Notes: a model not told the origin generated them from the sequence alone. A stretch of 28,147 nt of DNA from Flavobacterium sp. (GCA_017984035.1 JAGOAF010000014.1:1-28147), one strand, 5' to 3'; counted from the first letter of the stretch, positions 1 through 6,652 are shown. A program made the numbers and translations.

Positions 1-75
1 TAATTTTTTCGAAATATAAGAATATAAAGTCAAAAAAAAAGTCTTTTTAAAAATATTTTTTTTCTTATTTTATTC

Positions 76-105
76 TTGCAAACATTATTATTATTTCTAT
101 ATTTG
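76..105 (+). promoter_or_regulatory. Promoter of tRNA-Met
   Basis: A TTG (-33 element, 76-78) and a perfect Bacteroidetes -7 box TATATTTG (98-105) are separated by 19 bases, the spacing known for the Bacteroidetes housekeeping sigma factor. Transcription would start about 7 bases downstream, roughly 25 bases before the tRNA. The layout is repeated exactly before the tRNA-Pro gene at 9432-9461. Confidence 0.8.
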
Positions 106-138
106 CACCCGCATTGAGAGATGCATACCAATACAAAT

Positions 139-215
139 GGCGAGGTAGCTCAGTTGGTTAGAGCGCAGGATTCATAACCCTGAGGTCACGGGTTCAACTC
201 CCGTCCTCGCTACCA
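139..215 (+). tRNA. tRNA-Met (anticodon CAT)
   Basis: Full cloverleaf of 77 nt including an encoded CCA (213-215). The acceptor stem GGCGAGG pairs with CCTCGCT, with a G-T wobble at 1-72. D arm, a 5-nt variable loop and a T stem ACGGG/CCCGT with loop TTCAACT are all present. The anticodon CAT is at 173-175. The anticodon stem has an A-C mismatch next to the loop (31-39). G1 is paired and the three G-C pairs of an initiator anticodon stem are missing, so this is not the initiator. CAT could also mark the lysidine-modified tRNA-Ile2, which cannot be excluded by eye, but elongator Met is the better call. Confidence 0.93.
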
Positions 216-220
216 AAAGT

Positions 221-254
221 AAAACCCCTAACACGAATGTGTTAGGGGTTTTTT
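221..254 (+). terminator. Rho-independent terminator after tRNA-Met
   Basis: A 14-bp perfect stem (221-234 with 239-252) around the loop GAAT ends in a T-run that continues to 254. It lies 5 bases after the tRNA CCA end. Because the stem begins with AAAA, it could also stop minus-strand transcription. Confidence 0.92.
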
Positions 255-374
255 AGTGGCTAATTTTTCAGCAAAAAACCTAAATTATAAATAAAAAAGA
301 GTGAGGAAATTATACATCAAAAAGGACTAAAACCTATCTTTCAATTAGTTACAAAAATTCTATTTTAATTAAAT

Positions 375-404
375 AATTTATAGTACAAAAATTTATAGTA
401 CAAA
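375..404 (+). repeat. Tandem 15-bp direct repeat upstream of arsR
   Basis: Two identical copies of AATTTATAGTACAAA lie head to tail at 375-389 and 390-404. They sit about 70 bases before the arsR start, in the otherwise featureless AT-rich gap 260-472. This could be a duplicated protein-binding site or a replication-slippage product. Nothing else is recognised there. Confidence 0.75.
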
Positions 405-429
405 AAATTCCAATTTGATAATATGTTTT

Positions 430-459
430 ATTAATATTAATCGTAATATTGCAATATTA
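430..459 (+). promoter_or_regulatory. Candidate ArsR operator and promoter
   Basis: A perfect 16-bp palindrome TAATATTGCAATATTA (444-459) ends 13 bases before the arsR start codon. A second perfect 12-bp palindrome ATTAATATTAAT (430-441) sits just upstream. ArsR/SmtB repressors bind AT-rich inverted repeats at their own promoter, so this is the obvious site. The left arm TAATATTG also matches 7 of 8 bases of the -7 consensus TAnnTTTG, which would let bound repressor block the polymerase. Operator function is inferred. Confidence 0.6.
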
Positions 460-472
460 AAATATAATAAAA

Positions 473-799
473 ATGGGAATCACCAAAACCGAAGGATTTA
501 CAGCTACCCAAAATGAATTAGCCGTTTTAGCTAAAGCAATTGGACATCCAGCACGAATAGCTATAATCGAATACCTATTAAAAACGGAGTCTTGTATTTG
601 TGGAGACATCGTTAATGAATTGCCTCTCGCCCAGCCCACCGTTTCTCAACATCTAAAGGAGCTAAAAAACGCAGGGTTAATCAAAGGCAATATAGAAGGC
701 ACTTCCATTTGTTATTGCCTAAATGAAGAGGGATTCAAACCTTTGAAAGGCTTTTTTGAACATATTAATACACAACTTACTAAGAAAGAATGTTGTTAA
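473..799 (+). CDS. arsR: ArsR/SmtB-family arsenic-responsive repressor
   Basis: This is a winged-helix metalloregulator of 108 aa, the usual family length. It should repress its own operon and release DNA when arsenite binds. The fold is clear: residues 15-36 form the first helices, the recognition region QPTVSQHLKELKNAGL (54-69) is canonical, and the wing follows. A CxC pair (C41-I-C43, in ESCIC) sits where the R773-type ArsR arsenite ligands C32 and C34 lie. The third ligand of that protein (CVCDLC) is absent. More cysteines occur at C80 and C82 and as a CC pair at the C-terminus (107-108), so the third ligand may come from there. It is the first gene of the ars operon and lies 15 bases before the DUF6428 gene. 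The start ATG follows the candidate operator at 430-459. Confidence 0.92.
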   Translation: MGITKTEGFTATQNELAVLAKAIGHPARIAIIEYLLKTESCICGDIVNELPLAQPTVSQHLKELKNAGLIKGNIEGTSICYCLNEEGFKPLKGFFEHINTQLTKKECC

Positions 800-814
800 C
801 TAAAACAAAAAAAC

Positions 815-1288
815 ATGACACTATCAGCAATTAAATCCGAATTACAAAAAGCAACAGCTATCGCTTTTGAGTTACCTAATGGCGAACTCGTAGCGCCTCA
901 CTTTCATGTCACAGAAGTAGGCAAAGTAATCAAACACTTTATCGACTGTGGCGGAACTATTCGAAACGAAGAAGTAGCTAACTTTCAATTATGGGAAGCC
1001 CAAGATTACGATCATCGTTTGCATCCTGAAAAGCTTTTGAATATTATCGAGTTGTCTGAGCAAAAATTAGGGTTAACTGATTTAGAAATTGAAGTGGAAT
1101 ACCAAATGAAAGAAAGCATAGGAAAGTTTGGTTTGGAATTTAACGGAACTCATTTTCAATTAACATCCAAAATCACCAACTGTTTGGCTCCAGACCACTG
1201 TGGTATTCCAGAAAGCAAAATGCCTTCAACAGGCCAATGGAAAACCAAAACTACTTCTTGTTGTACACCCGAATCAGGCTGTTGCTAA
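815..1288 (+). CDS. DUF6428 family protein of the ars operon
   Basis: A soluble 157-aa protein without a signal peptide, placed between arsR and arsC. It resembles the uncharacterised DUF6428 family, which I recall as a frequent companion of arsenic genes in Bacteroidetes; its biochemical role is not known to me. Visible features are an N-terminal segment with an HFHVTEVG stretch (residues 29-36), a CGG at 45-47, several histidines, and a strongly cysteine-rich tail with C123, C129, CC at 149-150 and CC at 156-157. Such clustered thiols could bind arsenite and act as a chaperone or buffer, but that is inference. The start ATG is 15 bases after the arsR stop, and arsC begins 16 bases after its end, so it is co-transcribed. 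Confidence 0.8.
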   Translation: MTLSAIKSELQKATAIAFELPNGELVAPHFHVTEVGKVIKHFIDCGGTIRNEEVANFQLWEAQDYDHRLHPEKLLNIIELSEQKLGLTDLEIEVEYQMKESIGKFGLEFNGTHFQLTSKITNCLAPDHCGIPESKMPSTGQWKTKTTSCCTPESGCC

Positions 1289-1304
1289 TTCAAAAAATAA
1301 AAGT

Positions 1305-1913
1305 ATGTTTCAGAACTTAAACACAACTATTGAAAATATTTCAAAAACTACAATTGCTGAGGAGCGAAAAGTAATTGTTCAACCTTTGATAGATTTCATT
1401 CAAACAAAAATAGACGCAAAGCTACCTGTTCGATTGAATTTTATTTGTACCCACAATTCCCGTCGCAGCCATTTGTCTCAAATTTGGGCACAAACGATGG
1501 CATTTCACTTCGGGATCAATAATGTATTTTGCTACTCGGGCGGAACCGAAGCTACAGCTATGTTTCCAAAAGTCGGCGAAACCCTATCCAATCAAGGTTT
1601 TCAAATCCAACAATTAAGTAGTGACAACAATCCGGTTTATGCTATAAAATATGACAAAGATGAAGCAGCTATTATTTGTTTTTCCAAAACGTTTGATGAC
1701 GCTTTCAATCCCAATAGTGAATTCGCAGCCATTATGACCTGTTCGTCAGCCGATGCGGGTTGTCCATTCATTGCAGGAGCTGAAAAACGATTACCCATTC
1801 GTTATGAAGACCCCAAAGCTTTTGACGGTACCGAACTAATGGATGCAAAATATGCCGAGCGAAGTTTGGAAATTGCTTCAGAAATGTATTTTGTTTTTTC
1901 GCAAATCAAATAG
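1305..1913 (+). CDS. arsC: Arsenate reductase, LMW-phosphatase fold (thioredoxin-coupled type)
   Basis: Reduces arsenate to arsenite for export. The 202-aa protein has the P-loop CTHNSRRS (C48 to S55), fitting C-x5-R-S of low-molecular-weight tyrosine phosphatases. It also has a C-x6-C pair, C146 and C153 in TCSSADAGCP, and a DP dipeptide at 169-170. The three cysteines match in order and in the second spacing the C10/C82/C89 relay of the S. aureus pI258 arsenate reductase, which is recycled by thioredoxin. It is about 70 residues longer than that enzyme, with about 40 extra at the N-terminus. Automated annotation may call it a protein-tyrosine phosphatase. The frame is open upstream to 1200, but that would overlap the DUF6428 gene by 89 bases, so ATG 1305 is chosen. 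Confidence 0.88.
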   Translation: MFQNLNTTIENISKTTIAEERKVIVQPLIDFIQTKIDAKLPVRLNFICTHNSRRSHLSQIWAQTMAFHFGINNVFCYSGGTEATAMFPKVGETLSNQGFQIQQLSSDNNPVYAIKYDKDEAAIICFSKTFDDAFNPNSEFAAIMTCSSADAGCPFIAGAEKRLPIRYEDPKAFDGTELMDAKYAERSLEIASEMYFVFSQIK

Positions 1914-1940
1914 TCCGAAAGCTGTTAATTAATACTAAAT

Positions 1941-1959
1941 GAGATTGCTTCGTGCCTCG
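1941..1959 (+). repeat. Fragment of a dispersed intergenic repeat
   Basis: The 19 bases GAGATTGCTTCGTGCCTCG match one arm of a short palindromic repeat that I recall from intergenic regions of Flavobacterium and other bacteria, where it continues as CAATGAC. Here only this arm is present, 9 bases before the acr3 start, in the 55-base arsC-acr3 gap. It is more GC-rich than its surroundings. The identification is from memory, and no second copy was found in the window. Confidence 0.45.
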
Positions 1960-1968
1960 TAAAAAATT

Positions 1969-3006
1969 ATGAAAAAAAGATTAGGATTTTTAGACCGTTT
2001 TTTAACCCTTTGGATATTCTTAGCCATGCTGCTTGGCGTATCGATTGGTTATTTTATTCCAAATTCGTCCCGTTTTATCAATTCCTTTTCCTCTGGAACA
2101 ACCAATATTCCATTAGCCATTGGATTGATTTTAATGATGTACCCTCCGTTAACCAAAATTGATTTTTCAAAAGTCCCACAGATGTTTGAAAAACCAAAAC
2201 TGCTTACCGCTTCCTTTTTTATCACCTGGATTGTTGGCCCTTTTTTAATGTTTTCGTTAGCAGTCCTATTTTTAAGTGACTATCCTGAATACATGACCGG
2301 ACTAATTGTAATTGGTTTGGCGCCATGCATTGCCATGGTAATTGTATGGAACGAACTTGCCGAAGGCAACCGAGAACTCACCGCAGGATTAATTGGTATT
2401 AACAGTCTACTTCAAGTATTCTTTTTTAGTTTGTACGCCTATTTTTATCTTGAAATTATGTTGCCGTTGTTTGGCATCAAAGGTTTAGCATTGAACATTA
2501 CTATCCCCGAAATTGCTCAAACCGTTGGAATCTATTTAGGGATTCCATTTGTATTGGCCTTATCCAGCCGTTTTGCCATAAAGAAATTCATTGGCGATAA
2601 ATGGTTCAATCAACAATTTATTCCTTTTGTGTCCCCCATCACACTAATTGCATTGCTATTTACTATTGTTGTAATGTTCAGCCTAAAAGGCGAAATGATT
2701 GTAGACTTACCTATGGATGTTATTCGCATAGCAATCCCATTGGTTATTTTCTTTGCAATTATGTTTACCTTAATGTTCTTTGTTAGTAAAAAAATTGGCG
2801 CTAATTACCGCGATGCTGTAGCTCTTTCATTTACGGCTTCAGGAAATAATTTTGAGTTGGCCATTGCGGTATCCATTGGCGTTTTCGGCATTAATAGCGG
2901 ACAAGCTTTTGCCGGAGTGATAGGTCCTTTAGTAGAAGTTCCTGCTTTAATTATATTGGTAAATGTAGCCTTTTGGTGGAAGAAGAGGTATTACAAACAG
3001 TCATAG
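1969..3006 (+). CDS. acr3: ACR3-family arsenite efflux permease
   Basis: An inner-membrane exporter that expels arsenite, the product of the reductase encoded just upstream. The 345-aa protein is nearly all hydrophobic helices, about ten, which is normal for ACR3 (BASS superfamily). Diagnostic residues are visible: the conserved cysteine C120 in GLAPCIAMVIVWN, the following ELAEGNRELTAG loop, and the late-helix motif GNNFELAIAVSIG with its conserved glutamate. Both Cys and Glu are essential in characterised ACR3 proteins. ACR3 and ArsB are unrelated families, and this is clearly ACR3. It is the last gene of the ars operon, 55 bases after arsC. No clear hairpin terminator follows, so some read-through into the Cys-rich gene is possible. 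Confidence 0.95.
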   Translation: MKKRLGFLDRFLTLWIFLAMLLGVSIGYFIPNSSRFINSFSSGTTNIPLAIGLILMMYPPLTKIDFSKVPQMFEKPKLLTASFFITWIVGPFLMFSLAVLFLSDYPEYMTGLIVIGLAPCIAMVIVWNELAEGNRELTAGLIGINSLLQVFFFSLYAYFYLEIMLPLFGIKGLALNITIPEIAQTVGIYLGIPFVLALSSRFAIKKFIGDKWFNQQFIPFVSPITLIALLFTIVVMFSLKGEMIVDLPMDVIRIAIPLVIFFAIMFTLMFFVSKKIGANYRDAVALSFTASGNNFELAIAVSIGVFGINSGQAFAGVIGPLVEVPALIILVNVAFWWKKRYYKQS

Positions 3007-3042
3007 ATTTAAGTAAACATTAACTTTATATGTATTTCAATC

Positions 3043-3063
3043 ATAAAATATATTTTATATTTG
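3043..3063 (+). promoter_or_regulatory. Promoter of the Cys-rich protein gene with overlapping palindrome
   Basis: A perfect -7 box TATATTTG (3056-3063) lies 40 bases before the ATG at 3104. No good -33 element was seen. A perfect 16-bp palindrome ATAAAATATATTTTAT (3043-3058) overlaps the left side of the box and could be a repressor site. With only A and T it may also be chance. Confidence 0.5.
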
Positions 3064-3103
3064 TGTGAGAAAAAAAATATTTCAAATAGATAAAAATAAA
3101 AAT

Positions 3104-3313
3104 ATGAAAAAAGCAGTTGCAATTTTAGCCCTAGCTTTCTTAACAGTAAACATGACTGCTCAAGAAACGAAACAAGAGAAAAAAGAAATGGCATGTTGTT
3201 CAAAACATACTAAAAAGTCAAATGACGAAGTAGCGAAATGCCAAGCTAAATGTAAAGCAGAAGGAAAAAAATGTGATGCAAAAGCACATAAAGCATCAGG
3301 AAAAAAATGTTAA
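3104..3313 (+). CDS. Secreted Cys/Lys-rich mini-protein
   Basis: A 69-aa protein with a Sec signal peptide (residues 1-20, MKK then a hydrophobic core, ending TAQ). The mature part of about 49 residues has six cysteines: CC near its start, then four singly spaced ones in KCQAKC, KKC and a terminal KKC. It also has two histidines and many lysines. No domain is recognised. The composition suggests metal binding or a small oxidised periplasmic protein; metallothionein-like arsenic or copper trapping is only a guess from the ars operon next door. ATG 3104 is chosen over an in-frame GTG at 3065 because that codon directly abuts the -7 box and the signal peptide begins at 3104. It is followed by a terminator. 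Confidence 0.8.
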   Translation: MKKAVAILALAFLTVNMTAQETKQEKKEMACCSKHTKKSNDEVAKCQAKCKAEGKKCDAKAHKASGKKC

Positions 3314-3341
3314 GCTAAAGCCTATACATTACTAATAAATC

Positions 3342-3370
3342 AAAAGTCTCAATTTTTTGAGGCTTTTTTT
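3342..3370. terminator. Bidirectional terminator
   Basis: An 11-bp A-T-rich stem (3342-3352 with 3357-3367, one T-G wobble) with loop TTTT has a T-run on the right. Its A-run on the left gives T's on the minus strand. It serves both the Cys-rich gene (plus, ends 3313) and the DUF4442 gene (minus, ends 3369). Confidence 0.85.
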
Positions 3371-3821
3371 ATTTTACTCGTATGCTCCATTCAAAATCCA
3401 TTTCAGAGACTTGAACCCCTTGTTCATTCATTCCGATGGATTTCATCCAAAAGGTTTGCCCCTCACCTGTAGCGATTGTTTTTTGTATAGCCTCCTCAAT
3501 TAAATGACCGTCATTACAACTAAAAGTAATTCGACCTGTAGCTTTTTTAGTAAAATTCCCTTTATTATTAGCTACCAGCATAGAAATCTTCTTTCCGCTT
3601 TTTTGAATATGATACATCACTAAAGCACCTGTACTTAACTCAGCTCCCATCGCTTGAACCGCAAAATACATGGACTGAAAAGGATTTTGATTGATCCAAC
3701 GGTGTTTTACAGATACTACACAATGAGTAGCATCGATGAACTTAACACGAACGCCGCAAATAAAAGCAGAAGGTAATTTGAATAGTAAAAATTGATTCAG
3801 TTTTGAAGCTGTAATTATCAT
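3369..3821 (-). CDS. DUF4442 domain protein (hotdog-fold, thioesterase-like)
   Basis: A cytoplasmic 150-aa protein matching the DUF4442 family, a branch of the PaaI/hotdog superfamily whose members are often acyl-CoA thioesterases. The recognisable core runs from about residue 25 (VRVKFIDATHCVVSV) through NPFQSMYFAVQAMGAELSTG, the helix that packs into the hotdog sheet, to the final strands. The Asn-Pro and the downstream acidic residue in the helix are the usual place of thioesterase active residues, but the substrate cannot be read. It stands alone on the minus strand and shares a terminator with the convergent Cys-rich gene. No strong promoter box was seen upstream. Confidence 0.78.
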   Translation of the reverse strand: MIITASKLNQFLLFKLPSAFICGVRVKFIDATHCVVSVKHRWINQNPFQSMYFAVQAMGAELSTGALVMYHIQKSGKKISMLVANNKGNFTKKATGRITFSCNDGHLIEEAIQKTIATGEGQTFWMKSIGMNEQGVQVSEMDFEWSIRVK

Positions 3822-3991
3822 AAGGACTAATTTTTAGTAAAAATAGTAAATTGAAATCAATAAACAGGAAACAATCTCAATTCATGTAGAAATCTTAAAA
3901 ACAGCAACTTAACTTTTAATATGTATTTTTAATATGTTAATTTTATGTTAATATTTACTACTATGTAAAACAAGATACTGTCTTTTAGATA

Positions 3992-3999
3992 TATATTTG
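3992..3999 (+). promoter_or_regulatory. -7 box of the DUF4870 gene
   Basis: A perfect TATATTTG (followed by CA) lies 27 bases before the ATG at 4027. An in-frame TTG at 3997 falls inside this box and so cannot be the translation start if the promoter is used. Confidence 0.65.
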
Positions 4000-4026
4000 C
4001 ATAAGAAATTACTATATACTTTAATT

Positions 4027-4482
4027 ATGCAAACAAATACAGAAAAAAATTGGGCGACTTTAACACATCTAGGCGCTTTTGGACAATATCTTTTCCCTTT
4101 AGGAAATTTTGTAATTCCCATTATTATTTGGAGTTCCAAAAAAAATGAATCGGCTTTTGTGGATTACAATGGTAAACAGTGTATTAATTTTCAATTGAGC
4201 GTTTTTTTGTATTCATTGATTTTAGGAGCCATTTTTGTTCCAAGCTTTATCATTACTTTTTTAAGTCATGTAACGATTAATGAATTGATTCACGACAGAC
4301 ATTTTATCATTCAGGATTTGAATTTTTCGGAAAATGTTGGGTTAATAACTACTGGAGCAATTGCTCTATTCTTTTTAGTTTGTCTCAAAATAACCGAATT
4401 TTTCTTAATCATTCAAGCTGCAGTTAAAACAGCTAATGGAGAACGATATAGTTATCCTTTAACCCTGAAGTTCATGAAATAA
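4027..4482 (+). CDS. DUF4870 domain membrane protein
   Basis: A small integral membrane protein of 151 aa. It has the DUF4870 layout: an N-terminal NWATLTHLGAFGQYLFPLGN segment with a first helix, a WSSKKNESAFVDYNGKQCINFQLS loop leading to a second hydrophobic stretch, and a final helix ending in AAVKTANGERYSYPLTLKF, the family signature. The function of the family is not known. The gene is monocistronic as far as can be seen, with its own promoter (3992-3999) and a possible structured element after it (4490-4568). ATG 4027 is preferred to the TTG at 3997, which lies in the promoter. Confidence 0.85.
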   Translation: MQTNTEKNWATLTHLGAFGQYLFPLGNFVIPIIIWSSKKNESAFVDYNGKQCINFQLSVFLYSLILGAIFVPSFIITFLSHVTINELIHDRHFIIQDLNFSENVGLITTGAIALFFLVCLKITEFFLIIQAAVKTANGERYSYPLTLKFMK

Positions 4483-4489
4483 CATAACA

Positions 4490-4568
4490 CTAGCCCTGAT
4501 TAAAATGAAAATCCTTTTTATGGAGCACAGCGAAATAAAAAGATTGAAATGGAAAGCAGGAAATAGCT
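4490..4568 (+). ncRNA. Candidate structured RNA or dispersed flavobacterial repeat
   Basis: A block between DUF4870 and padR folds well. An outer helix is made by CTA/TAG (4490-4492 with 4564-4566) and CCTG/CAGG (4495-4498 with 4557-4560). An inner hairpin of 10 pairs with one bulged C joins 4511-4521 to 4535-4544 around a 13-base loop. It has no trailing T-run, so it is not a terminator. The border words TAGCCCTGAT and AAATAGCTC match an element I recall from many intergenic regions of Flavobacterium, possibly the Rfam Flavo-1 RNA. The family name is from memory and unverified. The plus orientation follows those border words. Confidence 0.5.
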
Positions 4569-4590
4569 CATAAATAAAAAATAAATAAAA

Positions 4591-4923
4591 ATGAATATAG
4601 AAAACACAAAAGCCCAGATGCGTAAAGGGGTTCTCGAGTTTTGCATTCTCTCCGTTTTAAAAGAGAAATATGCCTACACCTCCGAGATATTAGACACCTT
4701 AAAAAACGCCAAATTACTGGTAGTTGAGGGAACGATTTATCCATTATTAACCCGATTGAAAAATGACGGTTTATTAGACTATCGTTGGGAAGAATCAACT
4801 TCAGGACCACCTAGAAAATATTACGGTTTGACCGAGGACGGGCAAACTTTTTTAACCGAATTGAACGGCACTTGGATGGAATTATCGAATGCTGTAAACT
4901 TAATCACCAATCAACACAAATAG
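4591..4923 (+). CDS. PadR-family transcriptional repressor
   Basis: A winged-helix regulator of 110 aa, the short PadR type. The N-terminus has the family pattern MRKGVLEFCILSVL, followed by YAYTSEILDTLKNA, the recognition helix region with EGTIYPLLTRLKNDGLL, and the wing with SGPPRKYYGLTEDG. Short PadR proteins lack the long C-terminal dimer domain but keep a final helix (about residues 88-108). The stop codon is 2 bases before the PspC gene, so the two are co-translated. In other bacteria such PadR genes repress the membrane-protein genes beside them, and autorepression of this operon is inferred. The ligand or signal is unknown. Confidence 0.92.
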   Translation: MNIENTKAQMRKGVLEFCILSVLKEKYAYTSEILDTLKNAKLLVVEGTIYPLLTRLKNDGLLDYRWEESTSGPPRKYYGLTEDGQTFLTELNGTWMELSNAVNLITNQHK

Positions 4924-4925
4924 TC

Positions 4926-6650
4926 ATGAATAAAACTGTAACCATAAATTTAGGCGGAATTGTATTCCATATTGACGAAGATGCGTACCAAAAATTATCG
5001 CGTTATTTTGATGCCATCAAACGTTCTTTGACCAACTCATCTGGACAAGAGGAGATCATTAAAGACATTGAAATGCGAATTTCAGAATTGTTAAGTGAAA
5101 AATTAATTTCAGACAAACACGTCATTGGTTTAAAAGAAATCGACGAAGTCATTGCTGTAATGGGACAACCTGAAGATTATATCATTGAAGACGATTCGAA
5201 AGGGGAACCTGCTTATCAAGCTTATAAAAAGTCCAAAAAATTATACCGTGATAAAGACAAAGGTATGATTGGTGGCGTTGCCGCTGGTTTAAGTCACTAT
5301 TTAGGCATTGATGTGGTTTGGATTCGTGTGATTTTATTATTGTTTTTCTTTGGTTTTGGAACCGGGATTTTAGCCTACATCATTTTATGGATCGCGACTC
5401 CTGAAGCAGTAACTACCTCAGAAAAATTGGAGATGACAGGTGAACCAGTAACCATCTCTAGCATTGAGAAAAAAGTGCGTGAGGAATTTGATTCGGTTTC
5501 TGAGAAATTCAAAAATGTAGATTACGACAAATACGGTAATCAAATCAAAACAGGCGCCGAGAAATTTGGCAATTCGTTGAATGAAATCATCAGTACCATA
5601 TTCAAGATTTTTGCTAAATTTTTAGGAGTAATTCTTATTATAACCGGACTTACTGTTTTGTTTTTCCTATTTGTTGGAATTTTCACATTAGGAACAGGAG
5701 CATTCATTGAATTCCCTTGGCAAGAATTTGTTGATGCGGGTAATTTTACAGACTATCCTATTTGGGTATTTGGGTTATTGATGTTTTTAGCAGTAGGAAT
5801 TCCATTCTTTTTCCTAACATTATTAGGATTTAGATTGCTATCCCCAACTATAAAATCTATTGGAAGTATTGCAAAATATACATTGTTCGCTTTATGGATT
5901 CTGGCTATTGCAGCTTTGATTTCAATTGGAATTCAACAAGCTTCAGAAGTGGCTTACGAAGGCAAAACCGTTAGTAAAGAAACCTTTACTGTTTTACCTA
6001 GTGACACACTTCAAGTCAAATTCAGATATAACGATTATTACACTAAAGATATCAATGACAATGATAATTTTAGATTTGTGCAAGATGCATCAAACAATCA
6101 ACTGATATACTCTAATAATATTCGATTTGAAATTGTAAAAACAGACGAGAAACTACCTTTCATCCAAATTGAAAGAATGGCCAGAGGAAAATCGTTCCAA
6201 GAAGCTAAAAAACGAGCTGAAAAAATCCAATTCGGATATAATTTAGAAGGAAATCAGTTAGTTTTAGACAATTACTTATTAACCCATGTTAGTGATAAGT
6301 TCCGTGATCAAGAAGTAATCATTTATCTTTACTTACCAGTAGGAACCCTATTTATGCTTGACGAATCGGTACAGCATTATGACAAATCAGACAATGATTT
6401 TTTTAATCTACATTACAGTTCTGATGACTACCTTTACAAAGTTAAAAGTTCACAAGTAAAATGCTTGAATTGTCCAGATAACGAAAACGAATATGAGGAT
6501 GTTGAAACTGGAGTTACGGAAGAAATAACAGATAATGATACTGTGGTAACCACTACTGTTAAAGTAAATGGCGAAGTGGTAACTATAAATCAATCCGCTA
6601 AAAAAGGATTAACTATTAATAAAGAAGGTGTAATTGTTAAAAAAGAATAA
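4926..6650 (+). CDS. PspC-domain envelope protein
   Basis: A 574-aa inner-membrane protein. An N-terminal soluble part (1-100) begins MNKTVTINLGG and contains a helical region like the usual N-terminal companion of flavobacterial PspC proteins. The PspC domain is at about 104-160 (YRDKDKGMIGGVAAGLSHYLGIDVVWIR, then one membrane helix). More membrane helices lie at about 225-258, 280-303 and 316-336. A large C-terminal part (337-574) is probably periplasmic and has a CLNC pair near its end. PspC domains respond to envelope stress in the phage-shock system, but no other Psp protein is encoded here. An open frame reaches back to 4872 inside padR; ATG 4926 is chosen because the conserved N-terminus starts there. 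The head-GIN gene follows after 2 bases. Confidence 0.88.
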   Translation: MNKTVTINLGGIVFHIDEDAYQKLSRYFDAIKRSLTNSSGQEEIIKDIEMRISELLSEKLISDKHVIGLKEIDEVIAVMGQPEDYIIEDDSKGEPAYQAYKKSKKLYRDKDKGMIGGVAAGLSHYLGIDVVWIRVILLLFFFGFGTGILAYIILWIATPEAVTTSEKLEMTGEPVTISSIEKKVREEFDSVSEKFKNVDYDKYGNQIKTGAEKFGNSLNEIISTIFKIFAKFLGVILIITGLTVLFFLFVGIFTLGTGAFIEFPWQEFVDAGNFTDYPIWVFGLLMFLAVGIPFFFLTLLGFRLLSPTIKSIGSIAKYTLFALWILAIAALISIGIQQASEVAYEGKTVSKETFTVLPSDTLQVKFRYNDYYTKDINDNDNFRFVQDASNNQLIYSNNIRFEIVKTDEKLPFIQIERMARGKSFQEAKKRAEKIQFGYNLEGNQLVLDNYLLTHVSDKFRDQEVIIYLYLPVGTLFMLDESVQHYDKSDNDFFNLHYSSDDYLYKVKSSQVKCLNCPDNENEYEDVETGVTEEITDNDTVVTTTVKVNGEVVTINQSAKKGLTINKEGVIVKKE

Positions 6651-6652
6651 CC

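Noticed and set aside
1..75. A/T-run region that could be a terminator of an upstream gene
   Set aside because: AAAAAGTCTTTTT could form only a minimal hairpin with a three-base loop; the homopolymer runs make any fold ambiguous.
1200..1304. Upstream extension of the arsenate reductase frame
   Set aside because: It lies within the end of the DUF6428 gene in another frame. The extra 35 residues are low-complexity read-out, and a good ATG exists at 1305.
3065..3103. GTG start giving a longer Cys-rich protein
   Set aside because: The GTG abuts the -7 promoter box and the signal peptide starts at ATG 3104.
4872..4925. Longer N-terminus for the PspC protein
   Set aside because: It would overlap the end of padR; the conserved start MNKTV begins at ATG 4926.
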